Notes under the pieces: model-generated | What the model was told of the DNA's origin: nothing | What the model saw: the letters and a program-made list of their open reading frames with translations, nothing else | Database searches by the model: none | Position numbers and translations under genes: made by a program | From: Dillenia suffruticosa | Lineage: Eukaryota; Streptophyta; Magnoliopsida; Dilleniales; Dilleniaceae | Direction of reading: 5' to 3' | Length of the DNA stretch: 64,000 nucleotides | NCBI GenBank assembly: GCA_033439265.1 | Contig: JAVTVX010000009.1 | Location: 6,599,109 to 6,663,108 of the forward strand | Part shown: piece by piece, positions 13,601-24,879 of the stretch | Numbering within the stretch: position 1 is the stretch's first letter | Layout: the number at the start of each line of letters is the position of its first letter

Positions 13601-14734
13601 GCAGTAGCAAGAAGGTGCATGAGCACATAGGGTATACAAAACAAAAGTCCATAAAATGAAGCAGATTTTTCAGAATCCAGCAATTGACTACACAATTGGT
13701 GCTGGCATATATATCTCCCAACCATTGGCTGTAAGATGACATATTATTGCCAACATTCCAGATTTCAACACTTGATATGTTCATCCATAAATATTTGATT
13801 TTACATTTGTACCATCACAGAATAATGTAAGTTTATGCAGACTACAAATCCATATCATTGAGATTGTATAAACTAATACAATATGATTTCAGTTCCTTTC
13901 TCCCAAAAAGCAAAATTTGAAGTTCAGTAATGTTTTCTTTCTTACTTAGGTGGTAACTTTGGAGCACATTGGTTAGTTTCTATCCATTAGCATTTTAGTG
14001 CATAGAGGCTCTACTTTTTCTCTCCTGTCCTTGTATACATATACTACTAAGGTCACAGAAACATTCAAATTTTTGTTTGATCCCCAACAGAAACAGGAAA
14101 AAATTCTTTTCTCTACAAATACTGCAGAAACAAGTTTAACGCTACCATTTCTATTCACAAACCGCATCTCAGTGATTAATGATTCAATATCTAATTTATT
14201 TTCTATATCTCGCAAGTCAAACTAAAGCAGTCAAAGGAAATTTCACCCCAACTTATTCTAAATATTCTTAGATGTATATGGTGATAATAATGCATCTACT
14301 ATAATAGTACTGTATTATCAAATACAAAAGTTCATCATCATCATCATCATAAATTGGGAGTCAGTTATTAACCAAACATCATATAAACATGTATGACACA
14401 TTATTTACTCCGAAATTGAATTTTGGAATTTAGATCAAGCATAGGTTTCAGAAAATTTTTCCTTAAGATAATTCAATTAACGTAAAATTACTTTCATATT
14501 GCATTTTGATTATCCATAATGCCTCCCAAACACTCTCAAAGAACACAAATCATTCTAATTAATACTCCAAACTGATACTGAGGGTCCATTCTGAGAACTA
14601 AGAATCATACATAAAAGCATGCAGAGAATCAAAATTCTACTATGGTGCGAGTTCTGAGCTAGATTAATGAAACAAAATCAGCATAAATATCAGGGAAGCT
14701 AATGTCATTTTCTCTATTCAACGTATAATATTTG

Positions 14735-14766
<32 letters not shown>

Positions 14767-15030
14767 CGAAGTACTCAAAAGGGTCGACTAATTCAGGCAG
14801 AGGTTTGCTGTCAGCAAAATCAGCAACTTCTTTCTTTGCTACAACTTCCTTGTCCTTCACAGAAATATAATCCATAAAATGAATCAATACACCATATAAA
14901 CAAGAAAAAAGGAAATTGAGAGAGAGAGAGAGAGAACCTGAAGAGGGGAAGAAGAGGGAGGAACGGAGCGAGTAGCAGAGTGCTGAGGAGAGTGAGGCGT
15001 TGAAGGACGCGAAGAAGGCGGAGACACCAT
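10653..15030 (-). CDS. Family B five-exon gene, intact copy (153 aa)
   Basis: Five exons on the minus strand join in frame with GT-AG borders: 15030-14938, 14854-14775, 11824-11721, 10920-10866 and 10782-10653 (462 nt with stop). Exon 1 encodes a Ser/Pro-rich N-terminus beginning MVSPPSSRPSTP. Exon 2 is charged and ends PELVDPF. Exon 3 carries a Tyr/Lys/Glu-rich core (STEYTEKYKKYEAEY, then WLNARYF). Exon 4 reads NIYDHVVQVENETIK. Exon 5 contains RWPNTRTYADPVQAFKDH and a polar tail ending in SPSKKSG. There is no signal peptide or membrane segment. I do not recognise the family. The same gene, exon for exon, is at 58234-63116, which supports the splicing model: exon lengths are identical and splice sites are retained. 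Intron 2 is 2.95 kb, the others 83-800 bp. Structure is confident, function unknown. Confidence 0.75.
14739..14766. repeat. (GA)14 microsatellite
   Basis: Fourteen GA units sit just downstream of exon 2 of the family B gene, inside intron 2. The matching place in module 3 (62825-62850) has 13 units. Confidence 0.9.
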
Positions 15031-17570
15031 TCCAAACCCTAAATTTTCAAAATAGGAGAGAGAGAGAGAAGCAAAAATGCTGTGGTGTTCTAATTGATGG
15101 TCTAGTCAAAGACTAGTCTGCCATTCGGTATTCAGGGCAGATCGGCGATCAGACACAGTGTTTGAAGGGAAAGGCACTCGTGCTTGCTGGTCAAACCACG
15201 GGTCCGGTCACCCGTTACCCCTCATCCAATCGACAAAACTCCCTGTTTGGGTGTATTTGCGGCGTTTTAAACACCGCGCCGTATCCGGTGGGAAGAGCGG
15301 TACCATGGGATTCTATTACTTTAATCCATTCAATCCGTTAACATAATTATAATTATATTGATATAATAAATATAAAATAATAATTTAATAATTAGATAAA
15401 CAAAAATAATAGTTTTTTCTAATTATGAATTTAATTATTACAAACAATAAAATAAGAAAAAAAATAAGAAAAATAAAGCCGAAAATATTAAGATATTATT
15501 ATTCAAGAAAAATATGATAGATGCAAATTAATTAATTAACGAAAATAGGATATAATCAATCATTATTCACTAACTCTTTTTTAAAATTTTAAAATTTTAA
15601 AAACAATTGACTTTGAAAAATATATTAAAAAAAAAACTAGTCGGAGCCGATTTGTTACAGTATTAAGGAAAATAGGATATAAATAATCATTATTTTAATA
15701 ATTTGATTTTTACCGTTTCTCATATTTTTTTTATTTTTTTATCAAATTTGGTATTTTTTATAATATCAGTGCATAAAATTTTTCGTTTCCTTATCTGATT
15801 AATTCAACGGATAACATATTCTCATATTTAAAAGACTATCTATTTGTTTACATCATTATGGCATAGTTCCTGATTGGGTTTAGTCTATGCAGGGGCTATT
15901 AAATAAGGTTTGGCCGGTAAATGTAGTCTTATCTTATCTAGACCTCACAATTTTAATTATATAGACTTTCTAATATAAAATTTTAATATTTATTTGTAAA
16001 GTATTTTTTAAAAGAAAATTTAATTTAGTTAAAAATATTACAAATACAATAAAAATAAAGTAGAAATAAATCGATGGTTGAATATTGCTAAACAAATCTA
16101 AAGTTTTAATATCAGTCATTAAATTTTAGAATAAGCGGCTTTAATAGCAACCTAAATGATATATCTTAGTTCTTAAGGGACAGTTTAGCGATCATAATCT
16201 TTTTTTCTAATCTGAAGATTTTAAATTCAAATATCTGTATAAAAAAAAAAACCCACAATAAAGGAGAGTATGGAAACATTTCCCCTTCTTTTTCGTTAAA
16301 ACACTTTTAAAGGAATAAAAAGTCCCGGATGCCACATTTCCAAAAGTGTTTTTTCTTTTTTCTTTCAAGAAAAATCTAAAATCTCTGTTGCACCTAAATT
16401 TGTAGCACATGAAGACTGAAAGTGTATAGGGCTTTTAATGTCTTTCATTAAAAATAGCCCTTTATAATGATGCAAAACTGGATACTTGAAGAACATTAAC
16501 CAGCTATATGTTTTAGAGGCGTTATCATAGAAGATTTTTTTTTTTTACTTGATCACCAATATTTAAAATTCGACTAATCTGATTCGAGTAATTTTGAGAG
16601 GATCAATTTAACAATTAACGATTAATTTAGGAATTAATTTTGCCAACGTTTATCTTTTTCATTTCAAAAACTCAAAATATAAATATTAATTATCAAAATT
16701 TAGTGTTCTATATTTACTTTCCCAGGACGTTCTTACAATAGGAGTTTGACCTGTTGAATTAAGTACCTATGTCCTTAGATTAATCCAGGAAACCTACTTA
16801 CACTAGTTGCTTTTAGCCACAAAAAAAAAAGAAAAGAAATATTGAAAGTGCTCTGCTGCCACAACAATTGACAACAAAGCTGCGATGCTCTTGATTATTT
16901 TGGGAGTGCGCTTTGGTTCCTATAATTTGAATCCTGCACTGAACTTTTTCAATTTAATTTCCTTTAGAAAAAGAATATGATCTACTTCATTTAAATAATA
17001 AAAAATTGTTCATTAGAGAAAAAACAAAAGTACCCTGTCCCTTGAGCCCAATCATAAAAGAGGCTCATCCTTCGGTGGACAAAGAAGGGGAGGAGAAATA
17101 AGAGTAACCCATAGAGAGTAAACCGAAACTGCTTTTCCAGTTTTGCTTGGGTGAGAGAGCCTAGTTAGTGAAAGTGATCAAAAGTGCAATTTATAAAAAG
17201 CTCTTTACTCAAATAATAGTTTCAGTGAATCAGATCGTGATTCAATACCACCACCAAACCATTACTCATTTACCTGCAAGCTTTTTGTCATTGAAGGGGG
17301 AAAAAAATCCTCATCAAACTATTCATGACCGGCTTGTTATGCAATAAGTAACATTCCTCATTGTGCTTCACCTTCCCAAAACTTGTCCAATTTGTTCCAT
17401 CCTTTTTGGAGCTTGAAATAAGCACCTATATACAACTGCTGTGACAGTTTATATATTCACAAGTTCACAAGAATAGTCGGTTTGCATATACATGGTGTTT
17501 TGTGCACAAATATTTTTTGAGTATACTGTCAAGTGTTTCCTCACCTCACCAGGATGGATAAACATTTTGG
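15031..17570. other. Family B 5' flank, then AT-rich spacer
   Basis: 15031-15215 is the presumed promoter/5' UTR of the family B gene; it is shared with 63117-63296 and 63638-63836, and duplication ends near 15215. From 15350 to 17570 the DNA is very AT-rich with no gene visible. At about 16540-16830 there is a diverged copy of the dispersed CTGATTCGAG-type repeat ending in an A-rich run. Confidence 0.5.
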
Positions 17571-17889
17571 CTACCAATAGTCTCCACAGGAACAAAATCC
17601 ATCCTTAAAATGGTGAAAACACTTATTGTCTCTCACTATTATCTCCCTTTGACAACTTTAGACATTAACTCGGCAGCATTGTGGCAATCTCTGCAAATCT
17701 GCAAATTTTAGTAAATTCTAAGCGTAGCACCTTTCCGGTCCTTAGCAAACCAAAAGAAAGAGGAAGCTTCTTGCTATGCCTTCTTAATGTCTTGATCTTC
17801 TCCTCCTCTTCCAATTCATGAAGTACAGAGCTTGTATCAGGTCTATACCCTATTCTGCTAATTTTATCCTCTACTCTTTTCCCGGTTTT
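17571..17889 (-). pseudogene. Decayed DYW deaminase tail of the PPR gene
   Basis: Continuing past the PPR stop, the minus strand still spells a DYW domain but with several lesions. After the TGA (17890-17892) the same frame reads KISRIGYRPDTSSVLHELE and RRHSKKLPLSFGLL. The catalytic HSE signature has become HSK, losing the glutamate. A frameshift near 17730 is needed to read ATLRIY, then a TAA (17708-17710), then NLQICRDCHNAAELMSKVV. A second shift near 17645 gives REIIVRDNKCFHHFKDG and FCSCGDYW, with a proper stop at 17571-17573. The zinc ligands (CRDCH) and the terminal DYW triplet survive only out of frame. Known DYW domains perform C-to-U RNA editing; this one cannot be translated intact. 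Confidence 0.85.
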
Positions 17890-20529
17890 TCATCTCTGTC
17901 CTGACCCTTCAAGAATTTCTTCATCAACCACGAATGAGTAAAGCTTCCCCCCAATTTCAATCCAACTGCATCCAACATCCTTTTGAAGGCCTGTTTCTTT
18001 CATCATCCCCCTAACTTTTCTTACGTCATTCCATTTGCCGGCTCCAGCATATAAATTGGAGACCAGAACATAGTTCTCTGCTTTATAAGGCTCCGACTCT
18101 AACAACATCTCAGCAACTTTCTCCCCTAAATCTTGATTTCCATGGGTTCTACAGGAGCTGAGCAATGAACTCCAAATTCCAGCATCAGGTTTGTAAGGCA
18201 TCTCATCTAAAAGCTTTACAGCATCATCTAATCGTCCAGCACGGCCAAGCATGTCCACAACGCATGCATAATGTTCTAATCGTGGCTCTAATCCATATAG
18301 ATTCCGCATCTGATTGAAGTACATAAGACCCTCTTCTACCAGACCCCTATGGCTACAAGCCATTAGAATACCAATGAAAGTGAAGGTGTCAGGCATGTGA
18401 TCTAGATGTTGCATTTCGTTGAAAAGTTCTATAGCCTCTTTTCCGTGTCCATGAATCCCATATCCTGAAATAATGACACTCCATGATGCCACGTCTTTCT
18501 CTTTCAATTTGTCAAAAACCCTTTTAGAGAGCTCCAAACAACCACATTTTGCATACATGTCTATGAGGGAGCAACCAACAAATATGTCGTCGATTAGGTT
18601 CGCTTTTAGCGCAAAGCAATGGATCTCTCTCCCTGGCCTCGACGCTGAAAGCTGAGTGCAAGCTCCAAAAATGCTCATTATTGCAATCTCAGAAGGCTGT
18701 ATACCATAAGAAAGCATTTGGCGGAAGAGATCTAGACTTTCATGAAAAAGCCCATTTTGCGTGTAACCACTGAGCATTGCATTCCAAAGAACTAAACTTA
18801 TGTCCCTTGCCTCATTAAACAAAATTCGTGCCAAATGTGTCTTTCCACAATGAATATAACACGAAAGCAATGATATGCTGATAAAGGAATCAATTTCTAG
18901 TCCATTTCGCAGGACGAACCCATGAACCTCTTTGCTATATTGCAAACATTTAAGGTGGGAACAAGCCAAAAGCAAGCTACCAATGCTATACCAGTCTGGA
19001 TCTAGGCCTGACTCAGTCATTTGGAAGAATAATTCTATGGCTTTAGAAGGATCCCCATTTTGAGCATGTCCACCAATGATTGCATTCCAGGAGTTCACCG
19101 TCCTAACCTCCATACCATAAAAGACATGCTCAGCAGATCTCATAGATCCACACTTTGCATATGCGGCAACAAAAGCATTGGCTAACATTTCATCACTTTG
19201 AATCCCATTTCTCAAAGAATGACAATGTAGCTCCTTAACACTCATCACTTCTGAGTTCTCGAAACAAACTGGTAAAACATTCAAAATTGTGATCTCGTTT
19301 GGCCGTATTTTCTCATCCATTTGCATTCTCATAAAAAGTTCAAATGTTCCACGTTTATTGCCTTCTCTAGAATAGCTCCCTATAATTGAATTCCAAGAAA
19401 CAACATTCTTATTCTCAATCATACCAAATATAATTTCAGACTCTGACAACAGCCCACATTTTGAATACATATCCATCAAAGCATTGCTCACCGTAAGCTC
19501 GTCACAAAGTCCTAATTTCACTGCCATCCCATGAATTACCACGCCCATATCTATACCACCTTCCCCTGCACACACGGGCAATAATGTCACCAATGTAGCA
19601 ACATCCGGAACCAAGCCCACTTCTTCTAACAACATCCGCCTAAACACACCGAAACACTCATTTGAAAACCCATTTTCTGAAAACGAACAAATCATTGAAT
19701 TCCAAGAAATCAAATTCCTCTCGGGCATATTCTCGAACACCCTCAGAGCATCCACAACAACTCCCTGTTTTCCGTACATAGCCACCAAAGCATTCCCAAC
19801 AAAGACATCCAGAACCAATCCCAGCTTCACACTCATCCCATGAACACTTTGACCCAAACCCACAACGCCAATTCTACCACAAGCCTTAATAACACAAGGC
19901 ATAGTAAAATTATCAGGTTTAAACTCAGTTTCCAAAAGCATTTCATGGAACACGTCCATTGCATCACAAAAAAGCTCATTTCTAGTATACCCGCTTATAA
20001 GTGCATTCCATAGAAACAAATTCTTCCTCTGTAAATTATCAAACGCTATACGAGAATCCAAAGGAGACCCACAAAGGGAATACATAGTTATGATCTTGGT
20101 ATTTAGAACAAAGTCATTTACGAAATGGGTTGATGAATGAACCAAATTATGAACTTTTTTACCAATCTCAACGTCCTTATGTTGACCACATGCTTGCAAT
20201 AGGACACTAATAGATTCAGATAATTCTGATACGGTGCAAATGTTTATGTCAAAGGCTTTTTGGAGAGCAGTGTAAGCTTGAGAGAGGTTTTGGGACTGAC
20301 AGAGTTGGTGAATTTGTTGGGGTGGAGAGAGAGAGGTTGATGCTGTTGAGGGGTGGGTTTGAGGAGAGAGGGAGAGGGAAGCTTTTGTGATGAAGAGTGA
20401 GAGGAGAGGAATTGGGTAGTGGAATATCGGGGTGGTTGTAGAGATGGGAACTTGATGGTTGAGACGATGGTGTTGGCGGAGGTGAAGACGATGGTCTAAG
20501 ACCAATAGTGGTGACGCCACCAGAGCCAT
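17890..20529 (-). CDS. Organelle-targeted PLS-class PPR protein, At1g18485-like
   Basis: A single open frame of 879 codons. Residues 1-70 are basic and rich in Ser, Pro, His and Leu, as expected of a mitochondrial or plastid transit peptide. Residues about 110-760 are tandem PLS-type PPR units with the usual WNALISGYTRNE, DVFVGNALVAMYGK and LIDMYAKCG signatures. An E domain follows (GIWSSLLSSCRTHGNQDLGE, then ENYVLVSNLYAGAGKW and DVGCSWIEI). The closest match I know is the At1g18485 family (about 970 residues, DYW-ending); this one stops just after FVVDEEILEG at a TGA. PPR proteins of this class bind organelle RNA and direct C-to-U editing. With the DYW tail lost, it could act only with a deaminase supplied in trans, or be a recently dying gene. 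The Met at 20529 is chosen because the transit-like region starts there. Confidence 0.9.
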   Translation of the reverse strand: MALVASPLLVLDHRLHLRQHHRLNHQVPISTTTPIFHYPIPLLSLFITKASLSLSPQTHPSTASTSLSPPQQIHQLCQSQNLSQAYTALQKAFDINICTVSELSESISVLLQACGQHKDVEIGKKVHNLVHSSTHFVNDFVLNTKIITMYSLCGSPLDSRIAFDNLQRKNLFLWNALISGYTRNELFCDAMDVFHEMLLETEFKPDNFTMPCVIKACGRIGVVGLGQSVHGMSVKLGLVLDVFVGNALVAMYGKQGVVVDALRVFENMPERNLISWNSMICSFSENGFSNECFGVFRRMLLEEVGLVPDVATLVTLLPVCAGEGGIDMGVVIHGMAVKLGLCDELTVSNALMDMYSKCGLLSESEIIFGMIENKNVVSWNSIIGSYSREGNKRGTFELFMRMQMDEKIRPNEITILNVLPVCFENSEVMSVKELHCHSLRNGIQSDEMLANAFVAAYAKCGSMRSAEHVFYGMEVRTVNSWNAIIGGHAQNGDPSKAIELFFQMTESGLDPDWYSIGSLLLACSHLKCLQYSKEVHGFVLRNGLEIDSFISISLLSCYIHCGKTHLARILFNEARDISLVLWNAMLSGYTQNGLFHESLDLFRQMLSYGIQPSEIAIMSIFGACTQLSASRPGREIHCFALKANLIDDIFVGCSLIDMYAKCGCLELSKRVFDKLKEKDVASWSVIISGYGIHGHGKEAIELFNEMQHLDHMPDTFTFIGILMACSHRGLVEEGLMYFNQMRNLYGLEPRLEHYACVVDMLGRAGRLDDAVKLLDEMPYKPDAGIWSSLLSSCRTHGNQDLGEKVAEMLLESEPYKAENYVLVSNLYAGAGKWNDVRKVRGMMKETGLQKDVGCSWIEIGGKLYSFVVDEEILEGSGQR

Positions 20530-20647
20530 GTTTAAACCGATGGACAGAAAGTGCCGGGGTACAAGGCCATTGATTCTTTATCTTCATGGTGACCAGTTGA
20601 AAATCGTCAAAGATAACTATCTTCTTCCCTACAAGTTTCTGCTTTTC

Positions 20648-20650
<3 letters not shown>

Positions 20651-20679
<29 letters not shown>

Positions 20680-20680
20680 A
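20651..20680. repeat. GTTTTC x5 minisatellite
   Basis: Five hexamers, the last one GTTTTA, about 120 bp upstream of the PPR start on its 5' side; likely in its leader or promoter. Confidence 0.85.
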
Positions 20681-20760
20681 GGTAAATATTAAAATAAAAT
20701 TTACTAATTCAACTCAAATTAAATTTAATTAAAATCAAAATAATTATAAAATATCAATAT

Positions 20761-20765
<5 letters not shown>

Positions 20766-20799
<34 letters not shown>
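20766..20799. repeat. Poly(A) tract of 34
   Basis: An uninterrupted run of A about 240 bp upstream of the PPR start. No adjacent SINE or LINE body was recognised. Confidence 0.9.
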
Positions 20800-20801
<2 letters not shown>

Positions 20802-21465
20802 CAAATTAGGATTAAGAAAAAGCATGAAACTCTAGATTTGAAGGGTCCTAGACGAGGAATCATTTAGAAAGACACCATTCTTTACAAGAATATTAACTTA
20901 CTCATTGTCTTGTTTTTCTTTCTAGAATAAGCATATTAATTTTTTATCTCAAAAATTTTCTTTTATAAAAATAAATTTTAATTTTTCCCTTTAAAATTAA
21001 ACACATTAAATTTATTTTTTTAAATATATTGATTTAAAATTTTGTTTTTTTGAAGAATCTAAACGTATTTTTCACTAAATATATTAATTTTTTCTATTTT
21101 AAAATCAATTTAATTTATATTTTCTATTTATAAACACATAAATTTTAATTTTTACTCTTAAAAAAACATATTTGGTTATCTAAATAAATTATTTAAACAC
21201 ATTAGTTTTAAGTTTTATCTCTCCAAAAAATAAATTGTATATAATTTTTTGTGTCTAAAGGAATTAATTTATTAGAATTTGTTATTTTTAAATGTATTTT
21301 TGACATTTTTCTCCATGAAAAAAAAAACTTATTCTTTTTGCATAACCTTTTATGTAGGAATACTAAAGTCTCTTCTTATTATATTCCAGCCCCGATTGAA
21401 TTTTTCATAACAAATATATTAAAAATGTGATAAAATATTATCTAAATAATCTTTAAAATATCAAC

Positions 21466-21990
21466 AAGGTGAACGGGAAGGAAAGTTGTGAGTTAATTTA
21501 AAAAAAAAACAAAAACAAAAAATTCCTTTCTCTATCTCTCTTTGATTTGAATTTAAATAATTGGGGGTACCCATTTTCCTAGCAAGAACATTACGCTTCA
21601 CCTATAGGAAAGCCTCCTTTGTTGGCCTTATAGATATACTCGAATTCTTGCTCTCACTGCATACATATGTATGTTCCAACAACTCTAAAGGTAAAATTCT
21701 TTAAAACCTCCAAACACGAACTCTTTAGAACCCATCCACGGCCAAAAAAGGGGCATAAAGCAATAATATCATATCTAACCCTATATGAAACAACTCTGAA
21801 AGGCTAAAGCTTCGGTAACAAATCCTATTGGTCAGGTAAGTGATATTCGTCTTCTCTATCATTTGTGCTCTAGAATATATGGAAGAGGAGAAACAAAAGT
21901 TTTAACTTATGAAAACTCAAACAGAGATAAAAAAAAAAAAAAGTATAATATAACATATAAATATGATATCTGAGGTTAAAAATCATCAAT
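21466..21990. repeat. Copy of the family T upstream flank (orphan)
   Basis: This stretch matches two parts of 25905-27130, the DNA directly upstream of the family T gene at 27491. Shared landmarks include GGAAAGTTGTGAGTTAAT, AGGAAAGCCT and AGAATATATGGAAGAGGAG. In the 25.9 kb copy a further 0.7 kb lies between the two halves. No family T coding sequence follows here; an LTR-like element begins instead. Confidence 0.65.
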
Positions 21991-22049
21991 TTAATTTAAT
22001 CATTCGAATTATAAACATAAAACACCATGATAAGAATAAATTTAGTGTA

Positions 22050-23445
22050 ATATTTGTGCTTTGTTTTATATTATTTTTGAATTAATATTACACTAATTTT
22101 AGGTATTTGATGTATTAGATTTGTTGGAGGCCATTTATGAAGGAAAGTAGAGAAATTGAGCAAAATCAGTAATGATGCATGTAAAGAAGGAATTTTGACA
22201 GCAATGCGCGCGATTGTTAGCACGTGGGCATGCTGAATTTGAGGAGAAATACAAGACTTTTGAATATTCTTTTCTTAATATCAAGGAGTGTGAAATTTTG
22301 GGAAGTTACAAATATCAAAAACACTCTATTTAGGAATTTTCTTTTATTTGAAATTTTTAAAGTATTATTTTTTTGAAGAGTTTCATTTGATTATACTAAA
22401 GTAAAAACCGGAAAATTTTACCTTTTGGCTGTAGGGTTGCACCAGGCTCTTGGGATATATATATTACCATATTCTTGATTTTTGGGTGTACAGCCCCCAA
22501 AAGGGGCCAGCAGCAGCCGACAGCCTAGGGAGCACATTCTTTACTCCTTGAATTGGAGAGGAGACATTCTTTTTTGTAGAGGAGAAAGGCTCTGGTCGTG
22601 GGAGTTCATTTGATTTCTTGTGTCATTGAACATTATTTGGAAAGCAATAAATCATTTAGTGAATTTTCTTTTTCATGTTTTGTTTTTAATTGATTTTTCT
22701 AGTTAAATGATTATTGAAATATTGATAAATGATGATTGTGAGATCTAAATTATCTTATTTGCTTGATATTTATGGGTATTTATTTAATCTCTATATTTAA
22801 TGTTTATGATTGTTTTGACATTATTAAATAGAGACATATGTTTAATAACCTTAAAATAGTCTACAACCATTTAAAAACAGCAAGGTTTGTATGTTTTTAA
22901 TAGAGTGATACTTGACATAGTTTTATGATCTCGCAACCTGTAGAATTTATGTCAAGAGATTAGATAATCTAATTTAAATAAATTCAGGTTAGAATTTACT
23001 GATTAAATTTTGATCTCTCTATATCGTAATGTTGTCGGAATATTAAATCCAACGAGGGTCTCTTGGGTTGTCTTTCGATTAGGAAAATAATTAACGATGG
23101 TATCTTGATTACTAAAAAAGTAAGGAGAGATTGGACGCTTCGTGGTATTTAGCGATCAATCAAACACATCAAGATAGAAATAACTCATTTGGCTAGATTT
23201 TACCTTAATTGACATCCTTTCATTTAATTGATATTATCTAGTCATTTTATTTTAATTAATTTTCATTGATTTGTTTGCTTAGTTATTTTAGATTATTTCA
23301 TCAAAATCCCCCCATATTTTTATTTTTATTTTTATTAAAAGAAATAGACCTATCGTTCTCTGTAGATACGATCCTACTCGCGTTATATTCGTATTGTTTA
23401 AAATAGTTATTTTATATTTGATTGTTTGACGACACACCATGTCAA
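22050..23445. mobile_element. Probable LTR-retrotransposon remnant (LTR-like)
   Basis: The stretch interrupts flank sequence. It has features I associate with long LTRs of plant retrotransposons: a start with TTTTAGGTATTTGATGT and a far end with CTGTAGATACGATCCTACTCG shortly before GACGACACACCA. No coding region, primer site or target duplication could be confirmed, so borders are approximate and the class is uncertain; a solo LTR is one option. Confidence 0.4.
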
Positions 23446-23811
23446 CTTTAATCAAAATACACAAATCAACCCAGAGATATTAAACATAAAAAAACAAGCT
23501 ACAGATTCCGTTGGATATAGGGGTATCAAAATGCAATGGTTGCAGGTCACCCCGAGTCACGCTTGCTGCAGGTCATCCCGAACAAAACCAAGGAGCCCTT
23601 GAGTAGAATCAATATCAATGCAATTGATAACAGACACAATAAGCAAATAGGTCATATCATATGTCTTATCCCCAGATATATAACATATATAATACAATCT
23701 CAAAATATTATTGTAAATAAATGTGAGAATATAGCACATACAAGGTGTTATGTATCATCAAAATTTAAAATAAAACCAATTAATGCTAAAATTTAAAATT
23801 TAGTTAATACG
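23446..23811. other. Spacer, nothing recognised
   Basis: AT-rich sequence with a short direct repeat of CAGGTCACCCCGA/CAGGTCATCCCGA at about 23545-23580. No gene is supported. Confidence 0.4.
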
Positions 23812-23820
23812 GGTGATAAT

Positions 23821-24270
23821 AAGTGTTTTAAAAATCAGATCAGATTAGCCGGTTTGATTGGTTTGATCGATAATCATTTTATAATTTGGTTCGATTTTTA
23901 CGATTAAATCATATGAAATCAAATCTGATTAAAATAGTTTAAAATCAGTAAAATTGATAAATCGTTCAAACTGGTTCAAATAAAAAATTCAATTTATTTT
24001 ATTTGATAAGTTTGACCCGTAATTTTATAATTTCATTTGATAACACATTTTTATATTCATGTGTTACTGATATAATAAATTTATTTTTTTTATAAATATA
24101 TATAAACTTTATTTTATTTTAAAATATATAATATACAAATTATATATATATATATATATAATATTATAATAATATCATCCAATTCGTAAAACGATCTGAT
24201 CGGTCTGATCAATAAATCATTGAACCGATAAGTTGATCGAGTTGTTTATTAATTTGTTTTTAAATACGTC
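23821..24270. mobile_element. Mutator-type MITE with 9-bp target duplication
   Basis: A 450-bp AT-rich element is flanked by identical GGTGATAAT at 23812-23820 and 24271-24279. Its ends are imperfect inverted repeats: the left end reads AAGTGTTTTAAAAATC, and the right end on the opposite strand reads ACGTATTTAAAAACAAA. Inside are further inverted GATCGGT/GGTTTGATC-like arms and a TA-rich centre (about 24135-24165). A 9-bp duplication is characteristic of Mutator-superfamily insertions; no coding sequence is present. A transposase source would have to be elsewhere, since the MULE at 1-4960 is dead. Confidence 0.7.
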
Positions 24271-24339
24271 GGTGATAATTTAATATTTTACCGGATGTTT
24301 ATATATTAAGATCTTGTGAATACTAATAATGAAGACATT

Positions 24340-24660
24340 TTTGGTCTTTCTCAAATGCAGTGGTCAAGATATAAAAAAAGAAAAATGATATAGTGACTAT
24401 TCAAGTAATGCTTCATTTGCAAAGACATTTGGTCTTGGTGACTTTTACAAAGACATTTACAAAGAAAAACGATACGGTGACTTTTTGGCCTTTCTTAAGT
24501 GCAGTGGCCACGAAGAGCATATCTGATGGCATTTGGTGGTGACACTTTTGGACAAGTCAAGGCCCAAAGATTTTTGAGCATTTACAAAGACAGAAGCAAA
24601 ATCGTGCGAATCCTGTAAGAAACAACAACGACAACGACAGCACCAACGCCTCGAATTAAT
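24340..24660 (+). repeat. Orphan family T promoter-like segment
   Basis: 24497-24600 matches 46660-46760, the DNA upstream of the family T gene at 47144, including CGAAGAGCATATCTGATG and GGTGACACTTTTGGACAAGT (24538-24557). It contains an internal direct repeat of about 100 bp (TGGTCTTTCTCAAATGCAGT near 24350, TGGCCTTTCTTAAGTGCAGT near 24487). The end, GAATTAATCAT followed by AAAAAATTAATAT, matches about 48353-48380. No family T coding sequence follows, so this looks like the scar of a lost copy. Confidence 0.6.
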
Positions 24661-24879
24661 CATTTAAAAAATTAATATAAAAAAATAATAATTACATTCC
24701 TAAGATATGATAATGTAAGTTTCCCATCGAGTTGAATTGTACATTCTAGTGTAATGAAAGGAGAAAAAGATATGTCTAAGCGTGGCTTTTGCCTTGTTAT
24801 GTTACCTAAAATATTTAGCTTGAGAGTTCATTAGCACTATTCTCTAAGACAAGAAACTCTTTCTCACCCTCTCCTATCT

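Larger units (their letters stand above)
20530..21465. other. PPR gene upstream region, AT-rich
   Basis: Presumed 5' UTR and promoter of the PPR gene, then AT-rich DNA. No gene or clear promoter box is convincing. It contains the two simple repeats listed separately. Confidence 0.4.

Noticed and set aside
20249..20587. 112-codon minus-strand frame overlapping the PPR N-terminus
   Set aside because: It is an out-of-frame reading of the low-complexity transit-peptide region.
23536..23796. 86-codon frame with an opposing frame on the other strand
   Set aside because: No motif, AT-rich context, no promoter or homologous copy in the window.
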